Shown: piece by piece, positions 1 to 12,885 of the stretch
Position numbering within the stretch: the first letter of the stretch is position 1
How the letters are laid out: every line of letters starts with the position of its first letter
NCBI GenBank assembly: GCA_015227615.1
Contig: JAALGZ010000006.1
Coordinates: 496,001-560,000 of the forward strand
Direction of reading: 5' to 3'
DNA from: Labyrinthula sp. Ha
Lineage: Eukaryota; Sar; Bigyra; Labyrinthulida; Labyrinthulaceae
Length of the DNA stretch: 64,000 bases
The notes under the pieces: model-generated
The model's input: only the letters and a program-made list of their open reading frames with translations
Told to the model about the DNA's origin: nothing
The model's database searches: none
Position numbers and translations under genes: made by a program

Positions 1-3000
1 CAAGAAATTGAGTTTAAAATATGGAAATAAGTAAGAGGCTAGGTTTTTATTCCACAACTTTGCTTGTCTTCAAATAACTAAAAAATAATAATAAAGCAAG
101 AATATGAGCTGTTTAGCAGCATATTTGCATATAGATTTAGAAAATCCGAATGAATTGTCACTATCAAGGAAGGAATTATATCAGCTCCAACTAAATTTAA
201 GGTAAAATATAATTCTTAATATTCCTATATGTATGAGAAATAGAAAAGGTTAGAGGGTTTAATCTTTTACACGTAAACCTGAAACAAAGTCCATGCAATA
301 GAAATAAAACAGAGCTATTTTTAATGCGAGGTACTTCAATGATCCGGAAATAACAATATATTCACGAAAAATGAAGAAAACAGGTTCCAACAATGCAGCA
401 GCAGAAAACGAGGGTAATAAATAAAAATTTTCAACCAATATTTCCTAAAAATCTTTAAATATTTCTCCACAACTTACAAAAAACTTAAAACTCCCATGCA
501 TTATTTCAAATTAAGAATTGAGAAGTAAAAAAGATGTGCAGGGTTTACTTTATCTTAACCCACAATAGAAGTATCGAGTGAATATTAGAATTGAAGACAA
601 TGAAATAACATGTAGCAGAGTTACACAACATAGAGATATATAATGACCAAAACATTATTGTATAAATATACTTAGCTCCCTACCAGAAAAAAGCGCGCTA
701 TAGCCGATAAAAAATAAACAGGATTAAGTCAAAATTAAGAGAAAATGTCAATATATATATATAAGCCAAAATATTATAAAGGAGCTGGTGGCTCAAGTAT
801 GAAATATAAATAGTTTTTTTTCTGTTGACGAAGTTCCTTTAAACGCGCCGAGACTGCTGATACATATATGTGCAAAGTTTGAACCCTCCAGTAATACCAG
901 TATCAACTATCTCCATACCATTACCTTTAAGAATTCATCCAAGACTCGAGCTAAGCTTCTCCATACAAACGAAACCAATTTACAAAATAAAGTGGATAAT
1001 ATGAAAAATACTTTTCAGGAAAATTTTGAAGTTTTAGCAAAAAAATGACAACAGCTACCTCTCTACAATACTATTATAACTTTCCCAGTGTCAAGAAAAA
1101 TGAACCAAACCTAGATCAAGGTAGAAACAGAATCAGGGACTTTATTTATATACTAAAGTTCGTAGTATGAAGGAAAAAAGGTTCTAAAAATTAACAACCA
1201 AATATGAAAGTGCTAAAATAGATGATTCAGGGAGAGAAATCTTTGTCAGCCATGTAGAGAAGTCACAAGAGATTAAAAATATATACGTTGGTATGAATGT
1301 GGTACAGCCATCAGAAAAGAGAATGGACCTAGAATTAACTAATACATCTTTGTTGGGACAACATGAAGGAGTAATAAGAGCAGCAAAACCTGAAAGACAC
1401 CCAGATCTAACAAGAGAGTGTGTATAATACCAAGAGGCATAAATAGTAATGAAATAGCTATTTTTGAATGTATGCAAACTTAAGTTTGATCTTTAAACAT
1501 ATGAGCAATAAGATATTGCGGAAATTTTCTCAGCCAAGATACTTATGCAATAGAAAATGTAACTGCCGGGGTTCTGCAACCAACGATAAGTGTATCTCAT
1601 ACTGATTCCCATATACTCTTGACAACCACACAAAGATGGCATCTAAGAGATGAATCTGAGATAACGCTAAGTAAGTACCTACATATAGTTAGTCAGTGAA
1701 CCGGAAAGTGCAAAAATACTATTGCTTATAAGTCTTTCTAAGGTGCACCACAAAAAAATGGTTTGTCTGTATATAGACTCTAAAAACTGTTCCATAATAA
1801 TAGCCATAAGACTTTCAAAGTATCTTTGTTGAACCAAAATGTTCATTTCAATTTTTGAAAATCGCCGTATACTTAAGCAATGATGCAAATTTGAAGATAA
1901 GAATAAGCGAATAATATGATCAAAACAACCAAGTTCACACATGGAGTTTCTCAATGCGAGTTATTAATTAAAGCTACACTCAATATAGTTATGCGATGTA
2001 TTCTCTGGAGAATCTTGAAAATCCAAATTGCTCAGATAGAAAAAGAATTAGTTTAGAATATACTAGTGAACCTAAGTTATATCTGCCTTAACCATGAATA
2101 ATATTAAGTATCTACAGAATTTGTTGGTGTTGTTGAGGAACTATACAATAAATATTTACTAAGGATAAACGCAAATAAGATAGAATTGATGGGTAGTTTA
2201 AGTCGAAAAAAATCGCTATGAACTTAACAAGTGCCCAAGTGAATGAGTTATTATGAGACATTATACATATATTTATATATATCTGGGAATTGTATAATAT
2301 ATTTTAAAACTATGCTTCGCTATTCCTGATATTAGATATAGTATTTGAGATCAGGAACTGAAAAGATTAGACGCAACGAGAATATAAAGATAAGAGCAGG
2401 TTGCGTTACCCTAGAAAGGAAAGAATATAATAGGCTTGAAATATGGGAAATCTTTCCCAAACCTTTTCCCCTAAACTCAAAATTCCACATTTATTACCTT
2501 CCGGTAGAGACTACATTATTTACACCTCATATGTTTTCAGGGACTTGCCCATTTTATATAATTTGTGTACTAAATCAACACTATCATTATTAAGGGACCA
2601 TTTCACACGGGCTTCTGTATCTGCAATTCTGAGAGCTTTATTGACAAAACGTCCATATTAAGGAAATTATTATACCTCGGTTCAAAGCATATTACAGAGC
2701 GCGTGTAGTACATCATTAATCTGATATTTTCTTTTTATAGTAACTCAAAAGAAATAATATTTTCTCTTAGTAATGTAAGCTTTGCTTCTACCGAATATTT
2801 CATCAAATTAGGAAGGAAAATTTGTATTTCAGTATCTACGTCATTGAACAAAACCTTCCTCAGCGAATAATTTGTGGTATGTATGAAATAAACTCATATT
2901 GCTGCATATATGATCTCTTTTACCAGAGTATAATAGTAATATCTACTCAATATGAGTTTACTCAATTAAATGATTTATATATTTTTGCAATTTTTTCTGG

Positions 3001-5819
3001 ATTCGAGTCATAGTTTTTTCTTTAAGTTTTTGCTCAAGTTTCATTTACAGCATTATTATTGTCTATGACATATACTTAAGACCGTGTATGTAGCATTTAG
3101 TTTTCGAAAATTTAAAATTTGAGCAGTTTAGTATATTTTCTATGGTATTTTCTCAGGCCAGACTATAGTTTGGCGGGATTAACTTAATATTGTGAAGCTG
3201 TTGCTTCGGCTATTTTTTTGAGTTGGGAAAAGTAAGCCACACTTTCTAGAAACCACTCTTAGAATCTATTCGAACATATAATAATATATAATAATTGAAC
3301 TAATTAATTCTATTTAGAATACCAAATACCAATAAGTTATGGTACATCCTTTTTCTATCAACTAAAAAACAGCGAAGAAAATAGGTTAAGTTTTTCTTTA
3401 GGCTCATACTTGTGGCTATTGAGATTAAGCTCTAATATATACTGGACATATACTATTTTTCTGTTTTGGCTGTGAGATGACGCTCAGGAGCGTATCGACG
3501 ATTTTTTCCAGAATGAAGTATATTGGCCATATAACCTTACAAAGGATTTCAGCCCTTCTTCAAAGATGCAAATATTTTGAAAACCACATTTAGCGACCTA
3601 CTTTCAGAATTTACAGAATTAAAATAAAATAAAGTATACAAAGACAACCATTACAGGTGATGACGTATATAGTATGTTTTGAGTATTGCTGCGTAATCTT
3701 CCTCAAATACATTATTTTACAACACCACATATTTTACCTTGAATAAAATATCCAAACCATGTATTTTATCAAGGTCTTTTACAAATATGATTACTTTAAA
3801 CCCTAAAAAGGCTAATTTCAAAAGCCTTTTTTACTAAGTTTACAGATCTTTAAAGAAAACACACATTCAAACGCAACATCACGAAGAACAACTTTATAGA
3901 TGATCTGATTCTTCTTATACCCTATGGATTCATCATACCTGACTCCTCAAACCATATCCAAGACTTTTCATCTATGGTTAATTGTTGCTGAGCTAAAATT
4001 CACTGAGAAATGTCAGATGTTGAAAACCTGTACCTTTGAAAATACGAAATCACTCAGTTTTGCTATGACCCAATAAAATTTTGAGCTAGAGAGCCCCCAA
4101 CAACTAAACAACACGACCTGTAATCTTTAATTTTGCTTTTTAAGAAATTTTAATGTTTTTTTTTTAATTCGATATTGGGCTAAAGGGCTGTTTTTCTCAA
4201 CTTTAATCAGGGTAATACCTCAGGAAATACTCGTCTAGAGCCTAAGCAAACCTCGACAGGCGCAAAGCGGATGAATGTAGGTGTAAAAATAAGTTTTTCA
4301 GAGAATCGAGATATTCTGTATAGAAATCCTAGCAATGTATCCTATTTTTAAAATCTCAGAAACTCTCAGAGATACTCTCAAATATCAAATATTCCTGAAT
4401 GGGTGATGCCACGTAACGATTCAACTTGAGAGTTGGTTACCTCCCTAGGTATAGATGATTTAGGGTTCCTCCGAGTTTTCTTCGAAGAAACTCCAAGAAT
4501 TTTTCTATTCATCTAAGCAATGATCATTTGGCTTAATTTAACTTGGCTCTGAGCTTAGCATTGATATTGTTAAAAATCAAAGGTTTAACTAGTCAAATAC
4601 AACAAACTTAGATTCTAGATGTACCTAAGACTTATTCTCAATGACATAGAGCTGCAAAATATTAAGTTTAAAGTTTCTGTTACTCTCTAATAAACACATC
4701 TCTGTCATATTAATACAATTTCCTAAATAAGAATGCGTTTATACCTTTACCCCCGGTTAAGTGTTTAATAATACAAATATGTAAACACAGAAGGATCATT
4801 CCTTAGTAAAGAAGATCAATAGTTATATTTTTGAAAAAAGTCGTATTGTTGTCATTTTTCTAGTGTATTTAAATTTGTAAAGTGATAATTCTGCTATTGA
4901 AAGTGTCTTGGTCATTCTAACTTTTAATGCTGTTTTTTTTTTCAAGTTCACATTTGAGAATTACAATATTTTGCTAGTATCATCTTATCTAACGACATGG
5001 TTGGGTTAAACCGCTATTCCAACTCAGAAGCCAGCTCTGGAACAAAAGTTAATCACGTTGGTCTTAGATTCATAATCGTATTTCATATCGCGTCATAGCT
5101 AAAAAACTGTTTCTCTTATTGTAATGATTTTCTAAAATCCACATTATAACTAACTTTACCAAGTGCTTGCTTTTTGACCAAAATACATTGTTCATGAAGA
5201 AAAATACGCATTTAGTACCAAAAGTACAAACCAACCGAAAATAAATTAATAGAAAGGAAATTGAGAACTATGCAAAATCCAGGTAATCAGAATGAGCCGA
5301 ACACCCCAGTAGATGGGTCACTGTAATGAGCTTATTTAAGTTGAAATAAAAAGTCAAAATAGTGTATTAACTAAGTGTTAACTCTCTAGTTCAATGAAAT
5401 AAATCTTTTCCATATATTTATCGCATCATTCTTTAGTTAAGGAATAAGTTTGAGGTTATACTTAGATAAATACCTCGTTTTCACACTCTTCTGTACATCC
5501 AGGGCATTAGGTTTCTAAGAATCAAAGAAAATTATGAAAAAAATCCATTTTGTTCGAGCTCTACGAGTTTTTGATCCTTTAAGATGTTTTTAGGTATGTT
5601 TTCACCAAACCTTATTGTTTGGTTATTGAACTTCTGTTTCTTGTGACTTTTTTGTTGTAATCGGAAAACAGGAAATCCTAAGAGCAGGGAGGGCTTTCCC
5701 GTTTCCCGGGAGAGAACACAAAACTTTCCCGAAATTTCTTGATAGAATCTCATTTCCCGTTTCCCAACCCCAGAATATTATTTAGCGGTACATCATATCA
5801 AGACCCAACAAAAGTTAAG
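1..5819. other. Intergenic, no gene recognised
   Basis: AT-rich DNA in which I recognise no gene or RNA. Open frames are short, mostly lack an ATG start and resemble no family. Small visible structures are an AT dinucleotide run near 751-763 and a near-palindrome around TTCGAA at about 4472-4493. A short patch near 5690-5766 is richer in G/C and repeats the word TTCCCG several times; it may be a worn repeat. Confidence 0.6.
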
Positions 5820-5895
5820 AGTACCCGATGGATATGTACTTAAATAAATAAGGGTCATGGACAGAAGTCACGCGTAAGGAGAAAGAGTTATTTTG
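5820..5895 (+). promoter_or_regulatory. Shared upstream module of metalloprotease copy 1
   Basis: Two blocks here recur upstream of copy 3. The first is AGTACCCGAT followed by an ATATGTAC end (5820-5839); the second is GAGTTATTTTG (5885-5895), which ends about 80 bases before the ATG. Between them is ATGGACAGAA, matching ATGGATAGAA upstream of copy 3. Weaker versions precede copies 2 and 4. Conservation outside the coding region suggests a promoter or 5' leader duplicated with the gene; the role is inferred. Confidence 0.5.
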
Positions 5896-5974
5896 CTATG
5901 TTCTTTGAACTAGCTTACCATACTGGCGAAATATTCTGTTTAATACCGATACTTTGTTTCAGGTTCAAAAACAA

Positions 5975-7259
5975 ATGAGAACAGAGGAAGTCAAGAATCA
6001 ACACCTAAAACTTCAAAACGCTCTCGAAGGAAAAAGGCGAAGTAAGTATGTGAATAAAGTGTTTTTTCTTGGAGCACTATTTACAGTTGTTCTCGTTGGT
6101 GGAATTTTAGGACAAGCTGGTGGTGATAAGACTGTGCTATCCTCGCAGAAGGTTGACCATGTCGATATCTGTTTGAATGTAACTGTGGGAGAAAAAGTGA
6201 AGTCATCCTCTTCTGATTACATATCAGTGGTTTTTGATGTTGAACCTACAAAGGCAGATTGTCACGCTTTTATGAACGCGGCATCTAAGCTCTCAAAAGC
6301 CATAGCAGCAACAAAAAACGATTATAATGTTACGCTGCCCCAAGATTTTTCACTCAAAGAAGTATGTGGAATAACTGGAAATAATAATCCACCTATGCTA
6401 AAACAGGGAGAAAATATCCAGGATTTAGTAATTGCAGCCGTTCTGCAATCTGTGGATGGTGAAAACGGAGTACTTGGTTATGTACCTTTAACTTATTTTT
6501 TATCCTTAGGCTGCACCTTGCATAATTAATCCAAACAATGGGTTAACACTTGCTGGTGTTATATTTTTTGATACAGCTGATACTGCGCTTATGGAAGAAT
6601 CTGGAATACTAGGAAAAGTTGTTCTACATGAAATGATGCACGTTTTAGGATATGGGTTAAACTGGACTCCTCGAATAGGACCTGGTGGAAATTTGGTTTC
6701 AAACTTTTCTGTAGCTGAAGATCAAGTTCTTACTTATGATGACAACGGAGAAATAATTGTTCAACCTGAAAATGAGCCCATTTATACTGGAGATGAAGGA
6801 ATTGCAGAGTTTGAGAAGTTGACGGGGAAAGAGGAATCGTTCATCCCTCTTCAAGGAGTTGAGCTTCATGGAGATCCAGACTTTTTTAACGTTTCTGCTG
6901 GAGAGGGTCGAGGTCAAGTAGATGTTCACATAGATAAGGACACGTTTCAAAATGCACTTATGACTTATGGTATCGATCCAGAAGCTGGAAAAGAAGTATC
7001 TTTAACAGTAATGAGTCTTGCGATGTTAAGAGATATTGGATATACTGTAAATACTTCAGTTGGTGATGAATATATCTTACCACCAAATCCTTGGAATAGT
7101 GTTTCAAAGTTGAGAGGAAGTCGTATGGATTTTATTGACTTATCTACTGACCTGCTTAGCATAGAACCTATAGTTTTAGATTTTGATTATCCAAGTGCTT
7201 TGAAACAACTTAGGTCACGTGAAATGGTTTCTCTGAAACAAGCTCTTGGATTAGTATAA
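5975..7259 (+). CDS. Membrane-anchored HExxH metalloprotease, copy 1 (leishmanolysin-like)
   Basis: Two exons (5975-6481 and 6510-7259) joined by a 28-nt intron encode 418 residues. Residues 1-28 are charged and cytosolic, 29-46 form one hydrophobic helix (signal anchor), and the rest should lie outside the cytosol. The zinc site HEMMH is at 209-213, followed by VLGYG. A later HIDKDTF with His near 309, then ALMT and SLAMLRDIGYTV, resembles the third ligand and Met-turn of metzincins of the leishmanolysin (M8) kind. Family membership rests on these motifs only. The ATG at 5975 is the first in frame; upstream codons that could extend it have no ATG. Copies 2, 3 and 4 are paralogues. The substrate is unknown. 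The gene ends with TAA and appears intact. Confidence 0.85.
6482..6509 (+). other. 28-nt spliceosomal intron
   Basis: It begins GTAC and ends CCTTAG with a T-rich body. Removing it joins LGY to AAPCI and restores the frame, matching the spliced forms of copies 2, 3 and 4. The length is not a multiple of three, so translation through it would shift the frame. Confidence 0.85.
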
Positions 7260-10200
7260 GTTTCCACTTAAGCTTAGAGCAGGTTTTTCCATGTTAACAG
7301 ATTAGTTCAAGGTCAAGTATCAATTGAAGGATCAATGGTCATGTTGATCTAAGGAATATAACTGCAACTTCACATTGTATTGTCCTTACCCTATTTTCTA
7401 GATCGTCAGATTCAACAGGTATGATAAATTAACATACCTCTATCCGTTAGTACAAAATCTTAAAATAACTCTAAACTAGATATAGAACAGTTGATCTAAT
7501 TCTGGGGCAGTTCTATCAGTAGATACATGATACTAACTTAGCTTCATCAGGGATATTTTCAAGTCAGTGGTCCTAGTAGGCACATTGTTGTAGGAAAGGC
7601 TGCAAAATTTCATATGATTCAATCGACTAAAGTATTTTGGTAATCAGCCACTATCAAAAAACTAGCACAATGATTTTCCCATAGAGTATTTGCATCTGTA
7701 GTATAGACTACCTTAATAAATGTTACTTGACTTTGTATAAAGATATATATATAGCTATTTTTATTTAGGTAGCCCAGAATTATTTTGGAAATATAATTAC
7801 TATGAATATATTAACCAAGTGAGCTTACAGTCTTAATTCTTATATCAACAGTACATTTGAGAGCTTTTTGTAAGTAAAAGAACTATTCTGTTTTGGTTCT
7901 GAGAATAAAATAAGTCTACAAATGTATTTGTAGGAAAAATTAAACCTTAGCCATTTAATAAAAACTTAGCCAGAAGTAAATCATGTAACATGGGTAACAA
8001 CTAATTGACTTTAAGAAAAATCAGAATATCCTATAAGGGTTGAAGACATTCTATTACAAAAATGAGTCCAAATGTCAAGCCATTTAAGCTAATTCGTTCA
8101 ATAAAGTACGATTTAATAAGGTACAATTATCTTCCTTAGCTCCAATGTACCTTAAAATTGTCTCAGTTGTAAAAAACGTATCATACCTCAATCAAGTAAC
8201 AGAAGCGATATTGTACAGGTGATGAAATTAACTGCGTATTCATACCAAAGAACTGTAGAGGAATAGTAAATATATTCTAGAGCAAGAGATTTGCAAAACA
8301 ACAATATAAAAATATAAGAACTGCTACCTTCTATGAACATAAATTGGGTTACGTAACTCAAACATAGCAGAATAAATCTTCAGGTCTAGCCAAATACTAT
8401 AGATAAACTTATGCACAAGCAAGATAGAGAGTGCATGTCAAACTGATTAAGCATCTTGCAGTCATATGAAGATGCAACTTGCATTTTATCAGCTATCAAG
8501 CATATGAACAAGATTGCCAAACTTATTACATGAGGTTAACTCATTTAGGTCCAAACAGAGATACATCTTGGAGCTGCCTTAACTAGTTAGGTAAAAAAAC
8601 TGGACGATCGTGCCTCAACTAGTTCATAATAGCCTTCAGAAACAATTATTTTAATTAGTCAAATAAATAAAGAACAAACATGAGCAGCTGACGTATGAAT
8701 ATGAGACCTTGCATTATACACAAGATGATGAATTGAGTTGAGCATGTACTACTTAGCCAAACCAGAGCACATTTTGCACATACATATATTTCCTATTTGA
8801 ACCATGCATGTTCCGGGGTCTCATAAGAGAACAATAGATACAACATCATTTTGAGGCATCTTTCAAGTATGTTGAATTGGATCTACACATACTTAAAGAG
8901 TGCACCATAACAGATCTCCATGACAGGTATTGCTGTAATCGTTACTGTAGAAATGAGAATGGAGTGTTATATGGGTTCGGAGAGAGTCTATGTATCGTTC
9001 TTCATCATGCCATGACCTAGTGAAAACCTATATGATTGTGTCAGTATATCCCTATTCAAAGTTACCTGAGCATAGCGCCGATGAGAAAAAAAGTTAGTGC
9101 CAACAAGTTTCGTTACCATTAAGAGCGTTTGTTACATGAAAAATATGACGAAGCAAAAAATAACTTCATCACAGGAATATCCACCTTCAAAATAAGAATA
9201 TGACCCTAAGCAAATGCGCTCAGAGGGTATGATTTCTAGATCACTTAGGTAACAATACTGTTACTGGCTAAAGCTACAACATAGTTCTATTAAATGAAAA
9301 GTTTACAGCTCAGGCCAGTAAGCTCTGTTACATTGGCGTAACCTTTCGTACTATTCTGTATTTGACATAATTATAGCTAGAACCTTTCTTAGAGGTTTTT
9401 GGGTTTTGTCTAAGGCGTAGGAATTAAATGTAGTCAGACTACTTGTTTTGTCAACCCAATGGCGACTCTGACAGCCAAGAAATAATAAGAAAGACTTCCA
9501 ACCTTATTCAGAAAAACATACACTAATGGGGTTATAGACGGAAAACGAGATGATAATAGAATAAGGTTCATAGACTCTTGGTGACTGGGCAGATTGCCCC
9601 CTAGACATAATAGTAGAATATAGTACTAAGTTGATATGTTGCAGGAGCGTGTAAATTACAACATACTAGAGTTTCTGTCATGCAGTTAGATATGAACCTT
9701 GTAGAAAATAGTTTTAAAACAAAAAATTAGTTATACAGGGTCACAGCAAGAAGAATTTAGTACAGAAAATAGGACTGATGGATGTTTATAAGTACGATGC
9801 TAGATACTTCAATAATTATGACCTAATGTAACTCTGTTCCAAATATGCATTTCTTCGTCGAGGAAATGAAAGTAACCTGGAAATTTTGATCCATAGACTT
9901 ATTAAGATTCAATAGTTTAGCTTAGTCGAACTTCTTTTGGAAAAATTAATAATTAACCGCACAGAATCAAGCATAATTGACTATTCAATTCGTGTTTTGT
10001 GAAATGTTAGAGTTTATTGAATTAGTTACAATGAGCTTCCTAAGAAGTTTAAGTGATTACATGTGAATAAATATCTAAAGGAAAATATTTATTCTGAGTT
10101 GCTTGATTAGGACTCAGAATCTAATAGTAGATTGCGCAATTCATCCCATGCTAGGTATTAATATTGAGTAGACCTTACTGATAAAATTTTTTGTAAAAGT

Positions 10201-10435
10201 AGCTTGGTTTTCCTTAGCAAATGAGAAATGGAGCCAGGTGAAGTTCTACAGCTATTAAAACCCACCCCTTCACGTATACAAATATAGGAAATAGTTTAAA
10301 CTCTTGGACTATATTCAGTCGGTAAGGTTCTCATAATTTTCTCATGCAAACAACAATATTCTTACCGGTATCTACTGGTATGATTACAATAGGCGGGTAT
10401 TGATAATGGTAGAAACCTATAATGGAAACAATATT
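7260..10435. other. Intergenic, no gene recognised
   Basis: AT-rich spacer between metalloprotease copies 1 and 2. I see no open frame with recognisable content, no tRNA and no clear repeat. The distance suggests the two genes duplicated long enough ago for the spacer to diverge, or that the spacer was never part of the duplicated unit. Confidence 0.6.
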
Positions 10436-10490
10436 CCTGAAATGAAGTATGCATTAAAACTTACTGATAGTCCAGGAAATAGCATACGTG

Positions 10491-10513
10491 CAAGAAAAAG
10501 GAGTTAATTCTTT
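10491..10513 (+). promoter_or_regulatory. Weak copy of the shared upstream module (copy 2)
   Basis: CAAGAAAAAG followed by GAGTTAATTCTTT lies about 78-100 bases before the ATG. It aligns loosely with GAAGAAGAGTTATTTTG upstream of copy 3. The farther block with ATATGTAC is not obvious here. Regulatory function is inferred from position and similarity only. Confidence 0.3.
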
Positions 10514-10590
10514 CTGTACTTTTAAGTTAAGATACCTACTAAAGATACACTCTAATTAATACTGAAGTTTCGAAACAAGAATAAAACTCA

Positions 10591-11874
10591 ATGGAGAAGA
10601 CAGCAGTGACGAAACACGAAGAGGAAATTCAGGAAAAAGAACAAGTAAAGAGGGAAAATAGTAACATATGCAAGTATATTTTCCTCGGAATGTTAGTAAT
10701 TGCTGCTATTTTCTCTGTCCTTGTTGGTGGATCAGTGGGTAGTGGAACAAAGTCATCCTCTAAGGAAGATGTATTTAAGGACATCTGTTCAAGCATAGCT
10801 GCTGGAGATAGTGTCAAAGCGTCAGATTCTGATTACATAGCAATAGTTTTTGACTCTAAGCCCAATGAAAAAGAATGCAAAGCTTTTTTGAACGCGGCAT
10901 CTAAACTCTCAAAAGCCATAGCAGCAACAGAAAATGATTATAATGCAACACTGCGACAAAATTTTACACTTGAAGAGGTTTGTGGATTAACCGGGCAAAA
11001 TAATCCAGTTGTGCTCAAACAAGGAGAACACATGCAAGATCTAGTAATTACAGCTCTTTTGGTACCCCTTGATGGTGAAAAAGGGACACTTGGTTTTGTA
11101 CTATGAACTTGTTCTTTTATCTTTTAGGCTGGACCTTGTATAATTAACGAAGACAATGGATTAACACTTGCAGGAGTTATGCTTTTTGATACAGCTGATA
11201 CTGCTCTTCTGGAGGAGAACAAAATACTAGAAGAAACTGTTCTACACGAGATGATGCATGTTCTTGGATATGGAGTAACCTGGACTCCTCGTATAGGAGC
11301 TGATGGAGAATTGGTTTCTAATTATACAGTAATTCAAGACAAAGTGTTTACGTACAATGATAGAGGAGAAATTATTGTTCATCCTAAAAATGAACCAAAG
11401 TATACCGGAGCTGAAGGAATAGCAGAGTTTGAGAAGTTGACTGGGAAAGAAGAATCGTTCATTCCGATCCAAGGAGCAAAGTTTGAGGGAAAAGTTGCGT
11501 TTAATGTTTCTGCAGGACAAGGTAGAGGTCAATTGGATGGTCATATTGATAAGGATACATTTCAAAATGCCTTGATGACCTTTTCTATTGATATAAATAC
11601 TGGACCTAAAAGTCCATTGACAGCAATGAGCCTTGCTATGTTAAGAGATATTGGATATACTGTGGATACTTCAATTGCTGATGAATATGTTTTGCCACCG
11701 AATCCTTGGAATAGAGTTTCAAACTTAAGAGGAAGTCACATTGGTGTTTTGGACTTATCTAATGATATTCTTAGAATGAAACCTGTGATGCTAAGTCTTG
11801 ATGATCCAAATAGTTTGGAACAATTACGATCTCGAAAACTGTGTTCTTTGGAGGAAGTTATTGGATTACTGTAA
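10591..11874 (+). CDS. Membrane-anchored HExxH metalloprotease, copy 2 (leishmanolysin-like)
   Basis: Exons 10591-11097 and 11128-11874 with a 30-nt intron give 417 residues. The design matches copy 1: short charged N-terminus, one hydrophobic helix (about residues 29-50), a conserved domain with paired cysteines (DICSS, VCGLTG, GPCI), the zinc motif HEMMHVLGYG, a downstream HIDKDTF-ALMT block and an AMSLAMLRDIGYTV Met-turn-like block. The intron contains an in-frame TGA, so it must be spliced for a full protein. It is closest in sequence to copy 1, with a 56-nt block (10890-10945) differing at only three sites from copy 1. The zinc and third-ligand residues are all present, so an active enzyme is likely. 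The substrate cannot be told from sequence. Confidence 0.85.
11098..11127 (+). other. 30-nt spliceosomal intron
   Basis: It runs from GTACTATGA to TTTTAG. It is a multiple of three but holds an in-frame TGA. Its position is the same codon boundary (LGF / AGPCI) as in the other three copies. Confidence 0.85.
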
Positions 11875-12885
11875 GTGTTATCTGTTGTAATTAAATGCTT
11901 TCAGTCTTTATAATATTTTCTTATTTAATTAAGTATGGGTTAGCAACTCTCCTTTGCTCTATTGTGAGACTAAGAAAAATTCCTTAAGCTTTATCGTTGA
12001 TATTGAGTTCAGTTTTAGTCTTTGACTAAACTTGGTTCTCACTTCGCTGCAGGTAAAGGATTAGATGCTCCAGTTTTCAACTAATTCTCATCGTAAAGAG
12101 ACTTCTTAGTAATGTTTAAGTCTTCTGAATACTTATATTAGTACTCTTCAATTATTAACTCTTTGCTGAATACCGAAAGAGAATATAAAATAAACTGTAG
12201 ACAAATATTTTTTGCACATTAGTTCAGATTGTCTAGTGGTTCTAGTCCAACAACTATCCTTGAAAATTACCTATTTGATGAAAAGCAAAAAAAAATATAT
12301 TGATAGTTTAAAATATTTAACTAATTTTTTCGAAATAGAGAAACCTACTTCGCCTAAACTAACTCCGCTCAAGCGAGAATTCTTGAGTTCTTTACATAAG
12401 ATCACTCCTCGGGAACAATATTTTCTTACTGTTATGAAATAAACAATAAAAAAATGGAAAGAGGAGAAGTATTTATGCTTGATCGAAATAGACATTATTT
12501 TGTTGACTACGTAGGATCCTTTAAATTCTATAATGAGCACTAAAGACTGAATCAGAGAGAGTATATTTAGAAACTGAATAATAGCTTAGAATTTACTATT
12601 GATCTATGCAGCAAGGAAAGAAATGAAAATTATTTCAATAGATGATTTCTCTATCAATATTACGACTAAGAACCTGGTTGTGGTCTCACAGGTTCTTTAA
12701 TTGCAAGTGAAACTCATGTTCTTCGTTAGACTATTCTGGAGTGAAATGCAAATAAAGTGGTTAATTACTTTAAACAAAATAAGAAAAATAACACTACATA
12801 AAAACCAAACACTGCAAACAATTATTACCCCATAAAGTTTTCATAAACTTCATCACAGTAGATCATGCAAAGTGCCACTGTATCT
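11875..12885. other. Convergent intergenic spacer
   Basis: Lies between the 3' ends of metalloprotease copy 2 and the minus-strand fibro-slime gene. A 76-codon frame at 12212-12442 begins without an ATG and resembles nothing I know, so I do not call it. It probably holds both 3' untranslated regions. Confidence 0.5.

Noticed and set aside
2345-2593. 82-codon plus-strand frame
   Set aside because: Begins without ATG and its composition and content are like random AT-rich sequence; no motif or homologue recognised.
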